Source: Symbiodinium sp. CCMP2592 (taxonomy: Eukaryota > Sar > Dinophyceae > Suessiales > Symbiodiniaceae). Taken from it: 64,000 nt of DNA. The translations under genes were made by a program, and so were the position numbers. Below, piece by piece: positions 1 through 11,093 of the stretch (position 1 is the first letter of the stretch; every line of letters starts with the position of its first letter). The notes below the pieces were generated by a model. It worked only from the letters and a program-made list of their open reading frames with translations, was not told the DNA's origin and ran no database searches. The stretch spans positions 1,836,089 to 1,900,088 of the forward strand of contig CAJNDT010006135.1 of the NCBI GenBank assembly GCA_905221615.1, written 5' to 3'.

Positions 1-401
1 CCTAGGGTTTGTCTCAAAGGGCTCCTTTAGGGGCCCTTTAAAGGGATCCTTTAAGGGTGCCCCTTTCAAGGGAGCTAGAAGGGTTCTATAAAGGGGCTTA
101 GGGTTTCAGGGTTTCGGGTTCTGCGGTTTAGGGTTGCGGGTTTGTCGCGTGCAGGGGCCTTTATAGTTAGACCCGGGCTTGAGGATGTCGGGTTCTACAA
201 GACGAGCTCAATAGTTTGACTATGAGGGTTCAGTGTCGGTGCCGAAGAAAGTGGAACCTTTTTTTGGGGGGTAGATTATTAACCCTAAACCCTAAACCCT
301 GAACCCTAAACCCTAAGAAGGCACCCGACAGAAATATGTTGGCACTTACTGAGGAGTCGGTATGGACATTGCACGGGATGCTTGTTGTGGTTGTAAAGGT
401 T
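1..401. other. Telomere-like repeat landscape
   Basis: No gene seen. Degenerate TTTAGGG-type repeats, with a short perfect CCCTAAA run near 280-315, are mixed with runs of the form 'ctttaagggatc'. Both orientations are present, so this is interstitial repeat rather than a chromosome end. Confidence 0.6.
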
Positions 402-510
402 CCCTAAGGGTCCAAGTACCCAAATAGTAGGGTTTCAAGGTCCAAAAACCATTCAGAGTATGGATTTGGGGACCTGAAACCCTACTATTTGGCTACTTGG
501 ACCCTCTGGG
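402..510. mobile_element. MITE-like palindrome, family G
   Basis: Inverted ends CCCTAAGGGTCCAAGTACC and GGCTACTTGGACCCTCTGGG enclose a second inverted pair that includes 'agtagggttt'. It matches the copy at 46785-46893. No ORF. Confidence 0.6.
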
Positions 511-554
511 GTTTATATTTCGTTACTCAGGGCTCCCGGAAAATCAATATCTTA

Positions 555-657
555 GAAGCTGCCCCCACCCTGTAATAGTGACTATAAGGATTATATTAGG
601 GCCCTATTATATTCCTATCATACCACTATTACAGGGTGGGGGCCCCTTCAAATCAAC
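555..657. mobile_element. MITE-like palindrome, family H
   Basis: Arms GCCCCCACCCTGTAATAGTG and CACTATTACAGGGTGGGGGC enclose an AT-rich centre. Close relatives lie at 49531-49622 and 63713-63812. Confidence 0.65.
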
Positions 658-1018
658 ATCACTTCACTCTTGAAGGATCTCTTGAGACAGCATCCCCACC
701 ACCCCAAAGCCTAAATTAAGGAATCCAGGTATCCCCGAAACCCAAAGCCCCAAACCCAAACCACTAGGCCCCTAAACCCTAACAGCTCTAAACCAGCCTA
801 AACCCTCTAAATGAAGGACCGGCTTGCCGGAAGGCTCTGGATCATGTAAACTATAGTTCCCTCTAGGCTTCGGGGTCTAAAGCTTAACAAGTCTTCAGTA
901 TCTGGGGCCAGGGTTTCCCAGGGAGACCTTTAAAGAAATGCGGAACTCCATCGAGAAGGCATCGTCATCCCTGCAGGAGGCAGGGCTACATGACTGGTTC
1001 CTTGCAACGTGGACCCTG

Positions 1019-1150
1019 CTTGGAGGGTCGGGGGACTTAGTAACTGGTAATTTTGGGGACTTATAAGTACCATAACACCAATTAGGGTCCCCTTTAGGGT
1101 ACTTATAAGTCTACTTACTACCTACTTACGAAGTCCCCCGACCCTCCAAG
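1019..1150. mobile_element. MITE-like palindrome, family A
   Basis: CTTGGAGGGTCGGGGGACTT at the left mirrors AAGTCCCCCGACCCTCCAAG at the right; 132 bp. The centre holds inverted 'acttataagt' motifs. It is the same length as the copies at 2873, 48235 and 63329. Confidence 0.7.
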
Positions 1151-1508
1151 TGATATTAGCAAGCCCATTTCTTTAAGGGTCTTGGATATCGGGTTCCCGA
1201 ATAATTACGCCCTGCTGAAGTATGGGGTTCGCTAAACAATAATTTGGAACCCTTCAGCGGCCTTCAGCAGGAAACCTTAACCCTTGAATCCCAATAGCTA
1301 CCCAAAGGCTCCGAAAGGGATCATGGGATCTCTGGGGGAGGGTTGGGCTTTGGGGGCTAAGGTTTCGGATGTCACTACGAGGGTCCAGGAGCCTTAGGGT
1401 AAACACCCTAAAACCTATAAAGCCAAGCCACCATGGTCCGCGCACCAATGGAACGAGGCGCTTGAGAACAGTCATCCATGAGTCAGGATGCGCCATCCCG
1501 TAATACTT

Positions 1509-1626
1509 AAAGGACCATGGGACTTAGTAACTAGGGTTATAAATAAGGTAACTATACTCATAATTACTTATAACACCAACAAGGGTACTTATAACCCTCC
1601 TTGCTAAGTCCCCTGATCCTCCAAAT
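1509..1626. mobile_element. Degenerate family A palindrome
   Basis: 'GGGACTTAGTAAC' at the left mirrors 'CTAAGTCCC' at the right around AT-rich 'acttataa' motifs. Arms are more diverged than in other A copies. Confidence 0.5.
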
Positions 1627-1860
1627 AGGGCTTTGGGTCAAGGGGTTTAGGGGTTGAGGGCTTTAGGGCTACCCATAGGCTCCATAGTAGTTCCTTCTTG
1701 GGATTACCTTATAGGGTTCTAAATATGAAACCCCAAAGGAACTACTTTGGGGCCCCATGGTAATGGTGGTTCTCGGGCAAACAATGACAAGGGTGCTTGT
1801 CATCATCATGGACTACTATTGCCTATGGGTAGGGCTAAGAACTAAGGAAACCCAAATCAT

Positions 1861-2860
1861 ATAATAGAGACCTTCAGTCATAGGATCCTGTGCGCAAGCG
1901 AGCACAAATTATAATGGTATGCCTGTGTGCTCGAAACTCAGGCTGTGTTGTTTGACAGTGAGCTTTGTTCATCGACGTGAACTCGAGTCTTGAATCTCTA
2001 ATGTTTGCATACAAGCCTTAACTATAAGGAGGATGATTGAATGGAATACGGTGTCAATGTATGCCCTCTCGGGAACCGGATCCAGAACACCTAATGCACT
2101 TCTGCAACTATGTGACATGAGGGGACACTAAGCCCCAAACCCTGCACTCCAGATTCGCTATATACGGGGCCTTAATAATTAGAATAGGGTTTTGGGGCCC
2201 TTTTTGCTGCAAATGTATCATAAGGACCCCCCCCAACAATAGTATTGGTAATTCTTTAGGCCCCTGTGGTAGACACTTTAATCTGTTTGGGGGCCTCTCC
2301 TTTGCTCCCAGTGGACAAAGCATTTTAAAGGATGTTGCAAGAGCTGGAGAGCCATACGGCTTCGCGCCGGAGGTTGTCACAGCTTTGTAGATTTGATGCT
2401 GCCAGAGAATCCTGAGAAATTGTGCTTTGGGATTGTAGAAGCAGGTCACTTCGAATCGCCACCAACATGCGGAACGGAAGCAAATGCATATGCAGTTCTA
2501 GATACATTCGATGCACTCATAATCACTCACACCTGCCTCAAATGTAAACGAGACATGCGAGCGAACATGTCTGCGAGCCCTAGCCTGTAGTGCTTCAAAG
2601 AGTGTCGTTGACGGTCTGAGCGGAAGAAATCTGTGCACTCCCCTCAACCCTACGCAATAGCCTCCTTAGAGCCAGAATAAGACGGATACACGGTAACAGC
2701 TGCTCTTCAGCTCTTTAGACTTAGAACCGATAACAAGCCCTGTTGGTACTTCGGAAACTTGTGGTTTCTTGTTCAGACGGCTCTTGCCATCTCAAGACCT
2801 ATCAATTCTGAGAACCCCAGCTGACGAAAGAACCGACTACCCACGAGAACTCCACATCGA
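1861..2860. other. About 1 kb of mostly unique sequence
   Basis: This is one of the longest stretches here without telomere-like repeats or obvious palindromes. Short open frames occur on both strands (113 codons minus at 2108-2449, 65 codons plus at 2393-2590) but none matches a family I recognise. It could hold exons or a decayed insertion. Confidence 0.4.
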
Positions 2861-2872
2861 AACCGCTTCCTA

Positions 2873-3004
2873 CTTGGAGGGTCGGGGGACTTAGTAATTG
2901 GATATTTTAAGGACTTATAAGTACCATAACCCCAATTAGGGTCCCTTTTAGGGTACTTATAAGTCTACTTACTACCTACTTACTAAGTCCCCCGACCCTC
3001 CAAG
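2873..3004. mobile_element. MITE-like palindrome, family A, TA-flanked
   Basis: 132 bp with ends CTTGGAGGGTCGGGGG and CCCCCGACCCTCCAAG. Direct TA dinucleotides sit at 2871-2872 and 3005-3006, as expected for a 2-bp target duplication. Confidence 0.75.
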
Positions 3005-3517
3005 TAATACCTACTGAAAAGTATCCTAACCCCAAACATCTGCGTGGCTGCATGGTCCAAGGCCGCGTCGCCCGGATCAGGCAGGAACTTACCTGCTTGA
3101 GGAACTCCCGATGCTGCCTGGTAGGGTTTGAAAGAGTGCAGGGTTTAGGGTCTAGGTTTCAGATGCTCTGTAAGGCTATTATGAAATTCGGTCCCAAAAG
3201 ACCATCCGTACGATGGCTTTAGGGACCAAAGTCCATAATGGTATATACTATATATGGGGTCTCTGTGCAAGGCGATGATAAGTCTACATCACCCCAAGGG
3301 TCCAAGTACCTAATATTCGTATACTCTCCAAAACCCTAACCTACATAACTGCTACCCCAAAACCGAGTGCCTAATTATTAGGCCCCTATTTTTTGGAACC
3401 CTTATAGTAGCCATTATAGTAGCCCCTTATAGAGCCCTTTATAGGAGCCTAATTCTTGGATCCTTTGGGCCTTTGAGGATCACATGAAAGTGCCCAGGTT
3501 GCAATTCCGGAGGGCCA

Positions 3518-3600
3518 ACGGTTTAGGGTTTAGGGTTTAGGGGTTTAGGGGTTTAGGGTTTAGTTAGGATTCACACGGTTTAGGGTTTACCCTAGCTAGG
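3518..3600. repeat. Interstitial TTTAGGG tract
   Basis: About eight imperfect TTTAGGG or TTTAGGGG units in plus orientation. The region that follows, to about 3900, holds a degenerate family M-like palindrome (about 3590-3710) and 'tatagatcccttta' repeats. Confidence 0.65.
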
Positions 3601-3924
3601 ATACCCAGTAACCTAAGAATAAAAAGGCCTCTCTTTTTTTGGTATTGGGTAACTTTATAAGGAACCTAGGACTACCAAAAGGGAATAAGGGTACTACTGG
3701 GCATCCTAGGCCCTAATTTTCGGAAACCCTAAACCCTTTTATAGAACCCTTATAGATCCCTTTAAGGAACCCTTATAGATCCCTTTAAAAAGGGTCTCCA
3801 TTGTAGGGAAGCAACCTTGGCTCCGCACACCAAACCCTAACGTCGACCTGAACCCCAAGGCTCTGGAAATCTCTATACGCCCTTTAAACCGCCGCAGTGC
3901 CTGTCAGCCTATTCCATGCAAAAG

Positions 3925-4018
3925 CCCTAAACCCTAAACCCAAAACCCAAAACCCAAAACCCTAAACCCTAAACCCTAAAACCCTAAACCCCTAAACCCT
4001 AAACCCTAAACCCTAAAT
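3925..4018. repeat. Interstitial CCCTAAA tract
   Basis: About twelve units of CCCTAAA with CCCAAAA and CCCCTAAA variants, opposite in orientation to the tract at 3518. Confidence 0.7.
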
Positions 4019-4138
4019 ATAGCCCACGAAAGCCCACCGATCTTTCGAGGTTCAGCTGTGCCCCGACAGCTCAGCCCCAGGCCATAAACCCCCAAACCCC
4101 AAACCATAAAGCCCCGGGCCGCAAACATTTATGTAAGC

Positions 4139-4248
4139 CCTTTACTACACTGAACTTAGAACCCTAGCAAAAATTATAATTTTAGCTGTTTCTTAGGGAT
4201 CATAATAACCAAAAATTAAAAATTATTTCTAAGTACCCCTAAGTTTAT
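4139..4248. mobile_element. MITE-like element, family L, copy 1
   Basis: AT-rich element with near-inverted halves around 'aaaattataatttt' and 'aaaaattaaaaatta'; outer arms read AACTTAG and CTAAGTT. It is almost identical over about 107 bp to 8801-8910. Confidence 0.65.
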
Positions 4249-4858
4249 GGAACCTTTGAAGGGAACCCTTAAAGGACGCCTCTTTAAAAACCCTAAACAA
4301 CCCTAAGCCCTCTACCCTAAATCCTGCACCCTGAATCCTACATCCTAAACCCTGAACCTCAACCCTAAACCCCAAACCCTAAATCCCTTTATAAAACCCT
4401 TAATAGATCCCTTTAAAACAGGAACCCTATACAGCCCGAAGCCGTTGCCGCCTTTCATATTCCGGGAGATCTTCCGACTGGAATACTTCGGCCTTCTTGC
4501 ACGCCAGAAAAAGGCGTTCTTTTTTTAATGAGGGTGTTTGTTTAGGGGGGGTCTTTGAAAGGGATCTACGTGGGATCTGTAAAGGGGTTTTGCGGTTTAG
4601 GGTTCAGGGCTTGGGGTTTAGGGGTTTAGGGTTTAGGGCGGCGATTTCTGAGGGTTGTTAGCGTTTAGGGTAAAGGGTTTAGGGTTCAGGCCTGAACTAG
4701 ACTTGATATTTACTTAAGACTGTTACGGTTCATGGTTTAGGGTTTAATGAAGGTTCGGCTCTAATGAGTTTAAGGCTTACCTCAACCCCAAATAGCCTAC
4801 CTTGTTGAGGACTTATAGAAGAAATCATAATAGGGAGTCAACAAAGGAAGGTTTTATA

Positions 4859-4979
4859 CTTGGAGGGTCAGGGGACTTAGTGAGTAAGGTTATAGGTAGG
4901 GTTATAATTAGAGTATCTCCATTAAGGGTACTTATAACTCTACTTATAACCCACTTACTAAGTCCCCTGCCCTTCCAAG
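4859..4979. mobile_element. MITE-like palindrome, family A2, TA-flanked
   Basis: Shorter relative of family A: CTTGGAGGGTCAGGGGACTT mirrors AAGTCCCCTGCCCTTCCAAG. TA at 4857-4858 and 4980-4981. Confidence 0.75.
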
Positions 4980-5129
4980 TACCGAGCCCGTGAGTCTCTT
5001 TGGAGCCTCAAACTTACTGGAGATATTTGGGCAGTTGTCAAAAAATGTGCCCCCTTTTTGGGCGTGCCCTGCATATGAGGTGCCGTATTATGATAAGGAC
5101 CCCCGAAAAGGGACGCGAATTTTGACCAC

Positions 5130-5520
5130 CACCGATTTGAGGGTCCCCAAAATCTCAGGACCCAGGACCGCTAAGGCAGTTTTAGGATTTTCTTAGAGGC
5201 CGAAGTTGTAGACAAAACTAAACACAGCCCCAAATTGCAGTTCTGGGTTTTACTGAGAGCATAAGGGTTTTTGCCTGCCACAGGTTCATGTAGGCAGTTG
5301 GTGCGAGCGGGCATATTAAAGATCGGGTCACGAGGAACTTTAGCTAGCTGGATTGCACGACACCGAAATTGACTGACGCCGACATGTCGTTGGAAAAGAC
5401 GAGCTCCAATCAGAAACCACATTTCAGGGTTTGTTGGTGGGCTAGGCGGAGTAGTAGTGTTGATCAGATCCACCATGGAAACAAGACAAGAAACTAAAAC
5501 TCGAAACCTTTATGAGCCGT
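5130..5520. other. Unique stretch with a 101-codon minus ORF
   Basis: The minus frame 5171-5476 is open for 101 codons but has no recognised motif. The preceding stretch, 5029-5128, carries weak family E-like 'gttgtcaaaa' arms. It may be an exon or chance. Confidence 0.3.
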
Positions 5521-5767
5521 ATGAGCCCGGAACCCCACACCCAGGACCTGACTCAACCGTGAATACTAAACCCTAAACTCCCAACTCACTAAACACCGTT
5601 TCTATAGATTTCTATAAGGGTAGTATAAGCGTTTCTATACGTAACAAAAAGGGTAAACCCTAAACTCCAAACTCAAATCCTAACCACGAACGCCCCATGA
5701 GTCAACACCATCCTCGAAGATTTCTTGCTTTGACCTCCCTGACCTTAAAGGCTCCACCTCTACAAAT

Positions 5768-6000
5768 CTAGACCTAAGAGTAACCTAGGCATAACAATGT
5801 TGCCCTTTTCGGTTTAAAGGGAGTTATAATCATAGGGATCCTTAGGGGTGTAGGGGGGAGGGGTGTAGGGGACTATATTTCCTTAAATAGGCCTTATTAG
5901 TCCTTATTATGGGCCTTAAGGCCCCCTACCCCCCCTCCCCCTGCACCCCTAAGGATCCCTATGATATAAGGGAACCTGGACCCTGGAAAAGGGAATAGGG
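5768..6000. mobile_element. Family M palindrome split by a family N insertion
   Basis: The left half (5768-5828) starts CTAGACCTAAGAGTAACCTAG. The right half (5966-6000) ends in GGGCCTACTCTGGGTCCTAG. Together they match the intact M copies at 22871 and 43523. The break falls at the 'cttataagg' core of M. Confidence 0.65.
5829..5965. mobile_element. Family N palindrome nested in family M
   Basis: Perfect ends ATCATAGGGATCCTTAGGGG and CCCCTAAGGATCCCTATGAT, with a G-rich then C-rich interior. ATA is repeated at both edges (5826-5828 and 5966-5968), which fits a short target duplication inside M. Confidence 0.7.
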
Positions 6001-6519
6001 GCCTACTCTGGGTCCTAGACATAATACCTACATTCCCTGGGGATCCAAGGACTCATATATTAACGCTTTTGGGCCCAAAGACCATACTATTTAAGGCTTT
6101 TGGGCTATTTTGATCCCTAGGGATTGGGGTCTAGAGACTATAGAGAGCTACTTTGGGCTATTTGGAGTCTTACGGTAAAACCTTAACTTGAAGCCTCTCA
6201 GCCTAAATACTATCCTAAGATAACCTTGAAAGCATTCTTAAAGGAACCCTTTGAGGAACCCTTTGTGGGGACCCAACCCTTAACACGGCCTTGGACATCA
6301 GGTAGATTTCAACATACCTTCCAGGAGCCGCCAAAGGCAATCTCTCTTATTGTTTAATTTAATTCCAGGGAGGGTATGGATTTTGGATAATTTTGTACTT
6401 TTTTTGGTTAATATAGAGCCCAAATTATAGATGATTTGGGGGACTGTTGAAATCGACACCTAGTATTCTATGGGCAGTGCTGTAACTCGCCTTGCTGCAC
6501 TATCCCTCATACACTTTGC

Positions 6520-6710
6520 CCTAAACCCTAAACCCTAAACCCTAAACCCTACGATTCTGTGTTTGGAGGGGTTGGGGTTGGGTATATCCAGGCGTGCCTA
6601 GCGCGTTGGGAGGGCCTGCTAACCCAGGGTTTAGGGTTTAGGGTTTAGGTTTTAGGGTTTAGTTTTAGGGTTTAGGGTTTAGGTTTAGGGTTTAGGGTTT
6701 AGGGTCCCGC
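6520..6710. repeat. Facing telomere-like tracts
   Basis: A CCCTAAA run (6520-6553) and a TTTAGGG run (6625-6706) face each other across about 70 bp of unique sequence. They are arranged as an inverted pair. Confidence 0.65.
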
Positions 6711-6780
6711 AAGACCATCCTTACTATGTCTTTGGGGACCTAATTGCCTGATGGGAGTGAATACCCTGCAGAACCCTTAA

Positions 6781-6903
6781 TCCAAGGGTAAAAGGAGGGA
6801 CCCTTAATAAGGACCCCTAGGTATATACTCTTTATATCCCCATTATATAGCCCATTATAGGCTAAGTGTCCCCATTAAAGGTCCCTCCTTTTCCCCTTTG
6901 ACA
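6781..6903. mobile_element. MITE-like palindrome, family K
   Basis: Left arm AAGGGTAAAAGGAGGGACCC mirrors right arm GGTCCCTCCTTTTCCCCTTT, with 'ctaggtatatac' and 'ttatatagcccattata' inside. It is an intact reference for the K copy split at 26244/42722. Confidence 0.7.
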
Positions 6904-7014
6904 GAAAGGAACCTTTAAGGATCCGGATCCTGCGTGAACAGGAGGTCGAAGTCCCCTCTGCCTGGTGCCAACGCCGAAGTTGCAACCTAAACTGCTGAAG
7001 AGCCCTCAACCCTA

Positions 7015-7132
7015 CTTGGAAGGGCAGGGGACTAAGTAAGTAGGTTATAAGTAGAGAGTTATAAGTACCCTAAATGGAGTTACCCCAATTATAACCCTAC
7101 TTATAACCTACTTACTAAGTCCCCTGCCCCTC
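7015..7132. mobile_element. Family A2 palindrome, right end eroded
   Basis: CTTGGAAGGGCAGGGGACT mirrors AGTCCCCTGCCCCTC. TA precedes the left end (7013-7014), but the last right-hand bases are replaced by CCCTAAA repeats. Confidence 0.65.
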
Positions 7133-7410
7133 AACCCTAAACCCTCAACTCCTAAACCCTAACCCCTGAACCCTTAGTAGGGCTGAGGGCTTAGGGGCTT
7201 TGGATTTAGGCTTTACCCTAATGCTCCTGGACCCTCGTAGTGAGATCTCAAACCCTAGCCCCTAAAGCCCAAACCCTTCCCCCAGAGATTCCATGACCCT
7301 CTTGGGAGCAATAGGGTAGGGTCGAGCGTGTAAAGTTGAGGGTTTGGGGCTTACGGATTAGAGTTTAAGGTCCTACGTACCTGCATGGGGGGAAACTTAC
7401 CAAAGCCATA

Positions 7411-7519
7411 CCCAGACCTTCCAAAACCCCTTAATTAAGGAATATACTTTAAATTATAGTAGGATCCTTAATGTGACTTAAGGGATATTCCTTAATGGAA
7501 GGATTTTGGAAGGTCTGGG
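7411..7519. mobile_element. MITE-like palindrome, family J, TA-flanked
   Basis: CCCAGACCTTCCAAAACCCC mirrors GATTTTGGAAGGTCTGGG. TA at 7409-7410 and 7520-7521. The centre contains 'aattatagtaggatcc'. Confidence 0.75.
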
Positions 7520-7996
7520 TAATTGCAAATCCTACAAGCGAATGCCTACATTCTACTATATAGGTACTTCGGACTCTTTGGGGAGTACGTGAACAACCCT
7601 CAACCCTCACATAACAACCCACATCTAACCCAACTAACCAACCTTGCTAGGTCAGTCCCTACCTAGAGTATCATATCCGACCTCCTTTCAGGGCACCGCG
7701 TTTTCATATAACAGCTGCTACGCAAGAAACTTGGCACCCGTAGCAAGGGCAGAGTATAAAACCCTAAACCCTGTTCCGAAGGGTCCACAGGACCTAAAAA
7801 TCAGGTACTTGGGTTTAGGATAGATGTTTTGTAGGATAGTATTCTTGGCTCTTAAGTAACCAGGGAGAAAAAAGTATAAACTTTCATTTCATAAGGGTTC
7901 CTTTCAGAAAAAAGTATTAAAGTATAGTATTCCAAAGCCCACTATTTGGGACAGTCAAAGTCGGAGGAAGCTCACCCCGCAACTTCCCGCAAGCCC

Positions 7997-8092
7997 AACC
8001 TTAACCTACCAAAACCTACAGAAAAGTAGGGTCCCTCGAAATTCCATATTAGGGTTTAGAATAGGACCCTACTTGTTTGGTAGGTTAAGGAA
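7997..8092. mobile_element. MITE-like palindrome, family Q
   Basis: CCTTAACCTACCAAAACCTA and TTTGGTAGGTTAAGG form the arms, enclosing an inverted 'agtagggtccc' and 'ggaccctact'. A second copy is at 46487-46598 and a half copy near 17485-17560. Confidence 0.6.
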
Positions 8093-8159
8093 GGGTTTAG
8101 GGCTTGGGGTTTACGGCTTAAAGTTCAAGTTCAGGGCTTTGGTGTAATTTTCTTATAGG

Positions 8160-8440
8160 ACTCAAGTGCCCTCAGACTTCGCGATGCCTGCGGCCCACTT
8201 GTGACCAGTTCAAGGCCATTTGCGCTTTTTCTGCGATTTCCTGCTGGACCAGGGCTTCAGTGAAGCAGTTTATGCCACTTAGGCTTCCAGTACCGAGGAA
8301 GTTAATCGAACACGGAAAGGGCTTACACTTGTATCTCATATGACGTCTATATTCTACGGCAGAGAGCATCATATAGTCCAGAAGTCTAAACCCAAAACCA
8401 AGTGCAAAAAACACAAAAAACAGGACCAACCAACACGCGC
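8160..8440. other. Unique island with an 85-codon minus ORF
   Basis: Free of telomere-like repeat. The minus frame 8172-8429 is open for 85 codons with a hydrophobic, phenylalanine-rich start and a polar helical-looking end. No family was recognised; a single exon or chance are both possible. Confidence 0.3.
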
Positions 8441-8538
8441 ACCCTAAAACCTAAACCCTAAGACCCAAACATCTCCAAACCCGAAATCCCAAACCGTCCG
8501 GTGGCTTAGGCGTCAGTTCTCCGTATCATGGCATCTAT

Positions 8539-8632
8539 CCAGACCTTCCAAAATCCCCTAATGAAGGAATATACCTTAAATCATATTCGGGATCCGATTA
8601 TAATCCAAGGTATATTCCTTAATTAAGGGGTA
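8539..8632. mobile_element. Degenerate family J palindrome
   Basis: Begins CCAGACCTTCCAAAATCCCC and ends in AAGGGGTATTAGAATCG. Internal 'ggaatatacctt' and 'aaggtatattcc' remain paired, but the outer right arm is lost. Confidence 0.55.
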
Positions 8633-8800
8633 TTAGAATCGCCTAAACCCTAAACCCTATAGATCCCTTTAAGGATCCCTTTAAAGGAACCCTAAGGTTA
8701 AGTTGAAGGATCAGGGTATCGGTTGCCGTCATCCCAGATCCTCAGCCCGTTGAGGCTTTGGGATTTGGGGGTCTTGAGGATTTGGGATTTGGGGGGGGTC

Positions 8801-8910
8801 CTTTAACTACACTGAACTTAGAACCCTAGCAAAAATTATAATTTTAGCTGTTTCTTAGGGATCATAATAACCAAAAATTAAAAATTATTTCTAAATACCC
8901 CTAAGTTAAG
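8801..8910. mobile_element. MITE-like element, family L, copy 2
   Basis: Near-exact duplicate of 4139-4248. The copies differ by a few single-base changes and one extra A near the left end. Confidence 0.65.
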
Positions 8911-9209
8911 GGGTCTACAAGGGTTTAGGGTTTGGGATTCTGGGCGTACGATTTGGGATTTGGGGATTTGGGCTTCGGGGTTTGGGGTTGGGGTCGAGGC
9001 TCCACAATTTTAACATCTCGGGCGGGTTTAGAGCTTAGGGGTTTAGGGTTTGGGGTTTAGGAATTTGGGCTTATTGCCAAGACCGTACGATTCAGGACTT
9101 TTGGGCTATGTTGTATCCGAGGGGTTGCAAGGATCCTTTACCGCAAGGTCTATATATGAGAGGAACTTTGCAGGTTAATCTTTGAGGAAGCATATGGGAG
9201 TTGATACTA

Positions 9210-9310
9210 CGGTTGATGATATAAACCCTGCATTACCTTAAGGACCCTAAACTATGGGAATTATGGTATATTCTTTATTATGGGTAATGCAGGATTTATA
9301 TCATCAATCG
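9210..9310. mobile_element. MITE-like palindrome, family B
   Basis: CGGTTGATGATATAAACCC mirrors GGATTTATATCATCAATCG, with 'ctgcattacc' and 'gggtaatgcag' just inside. TA precedes the left end (9208-9209). Confidence 0.7.
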
Positions 9311-9329
9311 GAACCTCTCTTGCTACTAT

Positions 9330-9900
9330 CCGCTGTCAAGGACTCTTTTGAACTTTTGTTGCGGAACTTCTCAGCTTAGAGGTTAAATTCTTAATCTTTC
9401 AGTTTCGAAGGGAGACAGATTTCACCAACGAAGTTTAAAGTCTGCTAGGTCAGCTACCAAAGTTTTCAAGGGGCCTATACGTTTCCGATGTTGGAAGCTC
9501 CGGGCAACCAGTCCAACCGTACTGCTTGGGGGCTTAGACCACTTAGTCAACTACCGACAGAGTATAGGAAACCACAAGGTCTTCGCACAACATCACGAAA
9601 ACACTTGAACGACTTCAAGAAAAGGGCACGTCTCTCCCTGCATGCAAACACATACATAGCCCAAACACCCTTTATAACCTATACTTATACAGTATACATA
9701 TCTATATATATATATATACTCAACCTTATGTTGATGCTTATGTGTTATTTTACTAACAGAGAAAAGAGTGATCCCCCTATACCACTCCGAGGACACCTCT
9801 GGCCTGTAACAATGGCAAGAACTAGAACCCAATCTCTGAACCCAGAGTCGCGTCCTGGCTGGTGCATTTCACTCGGGCCTGCAACGGCGCTGTAGGGCTT
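9330..9900. other. Unique stretch with a TA-rich core
   Basis: Includes 'tatacatatctatatatatatatata' near 9690-9720. A plus ORF of 135 codons (9488-9895) runs through this low-complexity core and shows no domain, so I do not call it a gene. Confidence 0.4.
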
Positions 9901-10289
9901 GCCTTATTTGTGAAGGACCTACCTTTGTAAGGACCTATATAAGGCAATGATAATAAGAAACCCTAACAAAGTAGGATATTCAGGGTTAAGGTGGGGGTTT
10001 AGTACCAGGATTTATGTAAGGTCTCAGCCTAGAGTTAAGGCTTAAACCCTTAAACCCTAAACCCGGGCTTTACTTACCTTTGCTTAGTAGGGAATGGGGG
10101 AATGGTAGGAATAGTAGATATAAGTGTACCCCCTTCCTCCATTCCTTACTAACCAAAAGTAAGTATGTAGGCCAGCCTAGCCCCTGAACCATGGACCCTA
10201 AATCCTAAACCCTAAACTACCCCTAAAGGACCCCCTACAGATCCCTTTAAAGGAAGCCTTGTAGATCCCTTGAAAGGAGCCCTGAACCC

Positions 10290-10475
10290 TGGTGATGCTA
10301 CAGGAAAGGTCGTTTCCTTGCAAGTCGGCAGCTCCCAAGGAGGAGTGCCCTTGGTCTTTGTAAAGTCTCAAAAGTCCGAGTCTTGTGAGGGTTTAGGGTT
10401 TAGGGTTTAAAGGTTTAGGGGTTTAGGGTTTGGGGTTTAGGGGTTAGGGGTTTAGGGGTTTAGGGTTTATAGGGG
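10290..10475. other. Unique island joined to a TTTAGGG tract
   Basis: About 100 bp (10290-10388) of non-repeat sequence is open for 30 or more codons on both strands and runs directly into GGTTTAGGG repeats (10388-10475). If transcribed in plus, the tract start could serve as a GT splice donor. Strand and coding status are unresolved. Confidence 0.3.
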
Positions 10476-10811
10476 TTTAGGAGGGTCAAAATGGCAACCA
10501 ATGTTATGTACGGCTCTCACTACTGGAGCTTGTTTGCAAACACCACTACGGCTCCTTTGCGAAATCGCGCGTTAATAGAAGTACCATAAACTATGGAACG
10601 TATGGTAGGTTCCATTGCAGGTAATGCAGGTTTTGGACCATCAGCAAACTAGTTCCGTGCTCAGTGCTTGATGAAGCATCCGCCACAGCTGTGTTTGACT
10701 CAATCAGGGCTGGGGAGGGGCTTCTTTTCATGATCTGTGACATACTCCTGAATGCGACTCCCAATACCCAACACCCGAGGACAAAGAAAGACGCTTATAA
10801 CATACTAAAAA

Positions 10812-10920
10812 CCCTAAGGGTCCATCTACCCACATAGCATATACTTTGGGCCCAATGTACCTATATAGGGAGTACTTTAAGGCCAATGTATATACTATAT
10901 GAGTACTTGAACCCTTAGGG
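10812..10920. mobile_element. MITE-like palindrome, family F
   Basis: CCCTAAGGGTCCATCTACCC mirrors GAGTACTTGAACCCTTAGGG; inner motifs 'agtatatact' and 'tatatactat' pair. Confidence 0.6.
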
Positions 10921-10992
10921 AACCTGGAAACCTAGATGATCGAAGCTGGACCTCCCGCAGCCGCAAACAGAAGCTACGTTATTAGGGTCCGA

Positions 10993-11093
10993 CGGTTGAT
11001 GATATAAAACCTGCATTACCTTAAGGACCTTAAACTATGGGAGTTATGGGATACTCCTTATTATGGGTAATGCAGGGTTTATATCATCAACCG
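10993..11093. mobile_element. MITE-like palindrome, family B
   Basis: CGGTTGATGATATAAAACC mirrors GGGTTTATATCATCAACCG almost perfectly over about 30 bp. TA follows the right end (11094-11095). Confidence 0.75.

Noticed and set aside
1..320. Window might start at a chromosome end
   Set aside because: CCCTAAA tracts occur throughout the window in both orientations and are short and degenerate, so they are interstitial.
9488..9895. 135-codon plus ORF
   Set aside because: It crosses a TA-rich low-complexity core and has no recognised motif.
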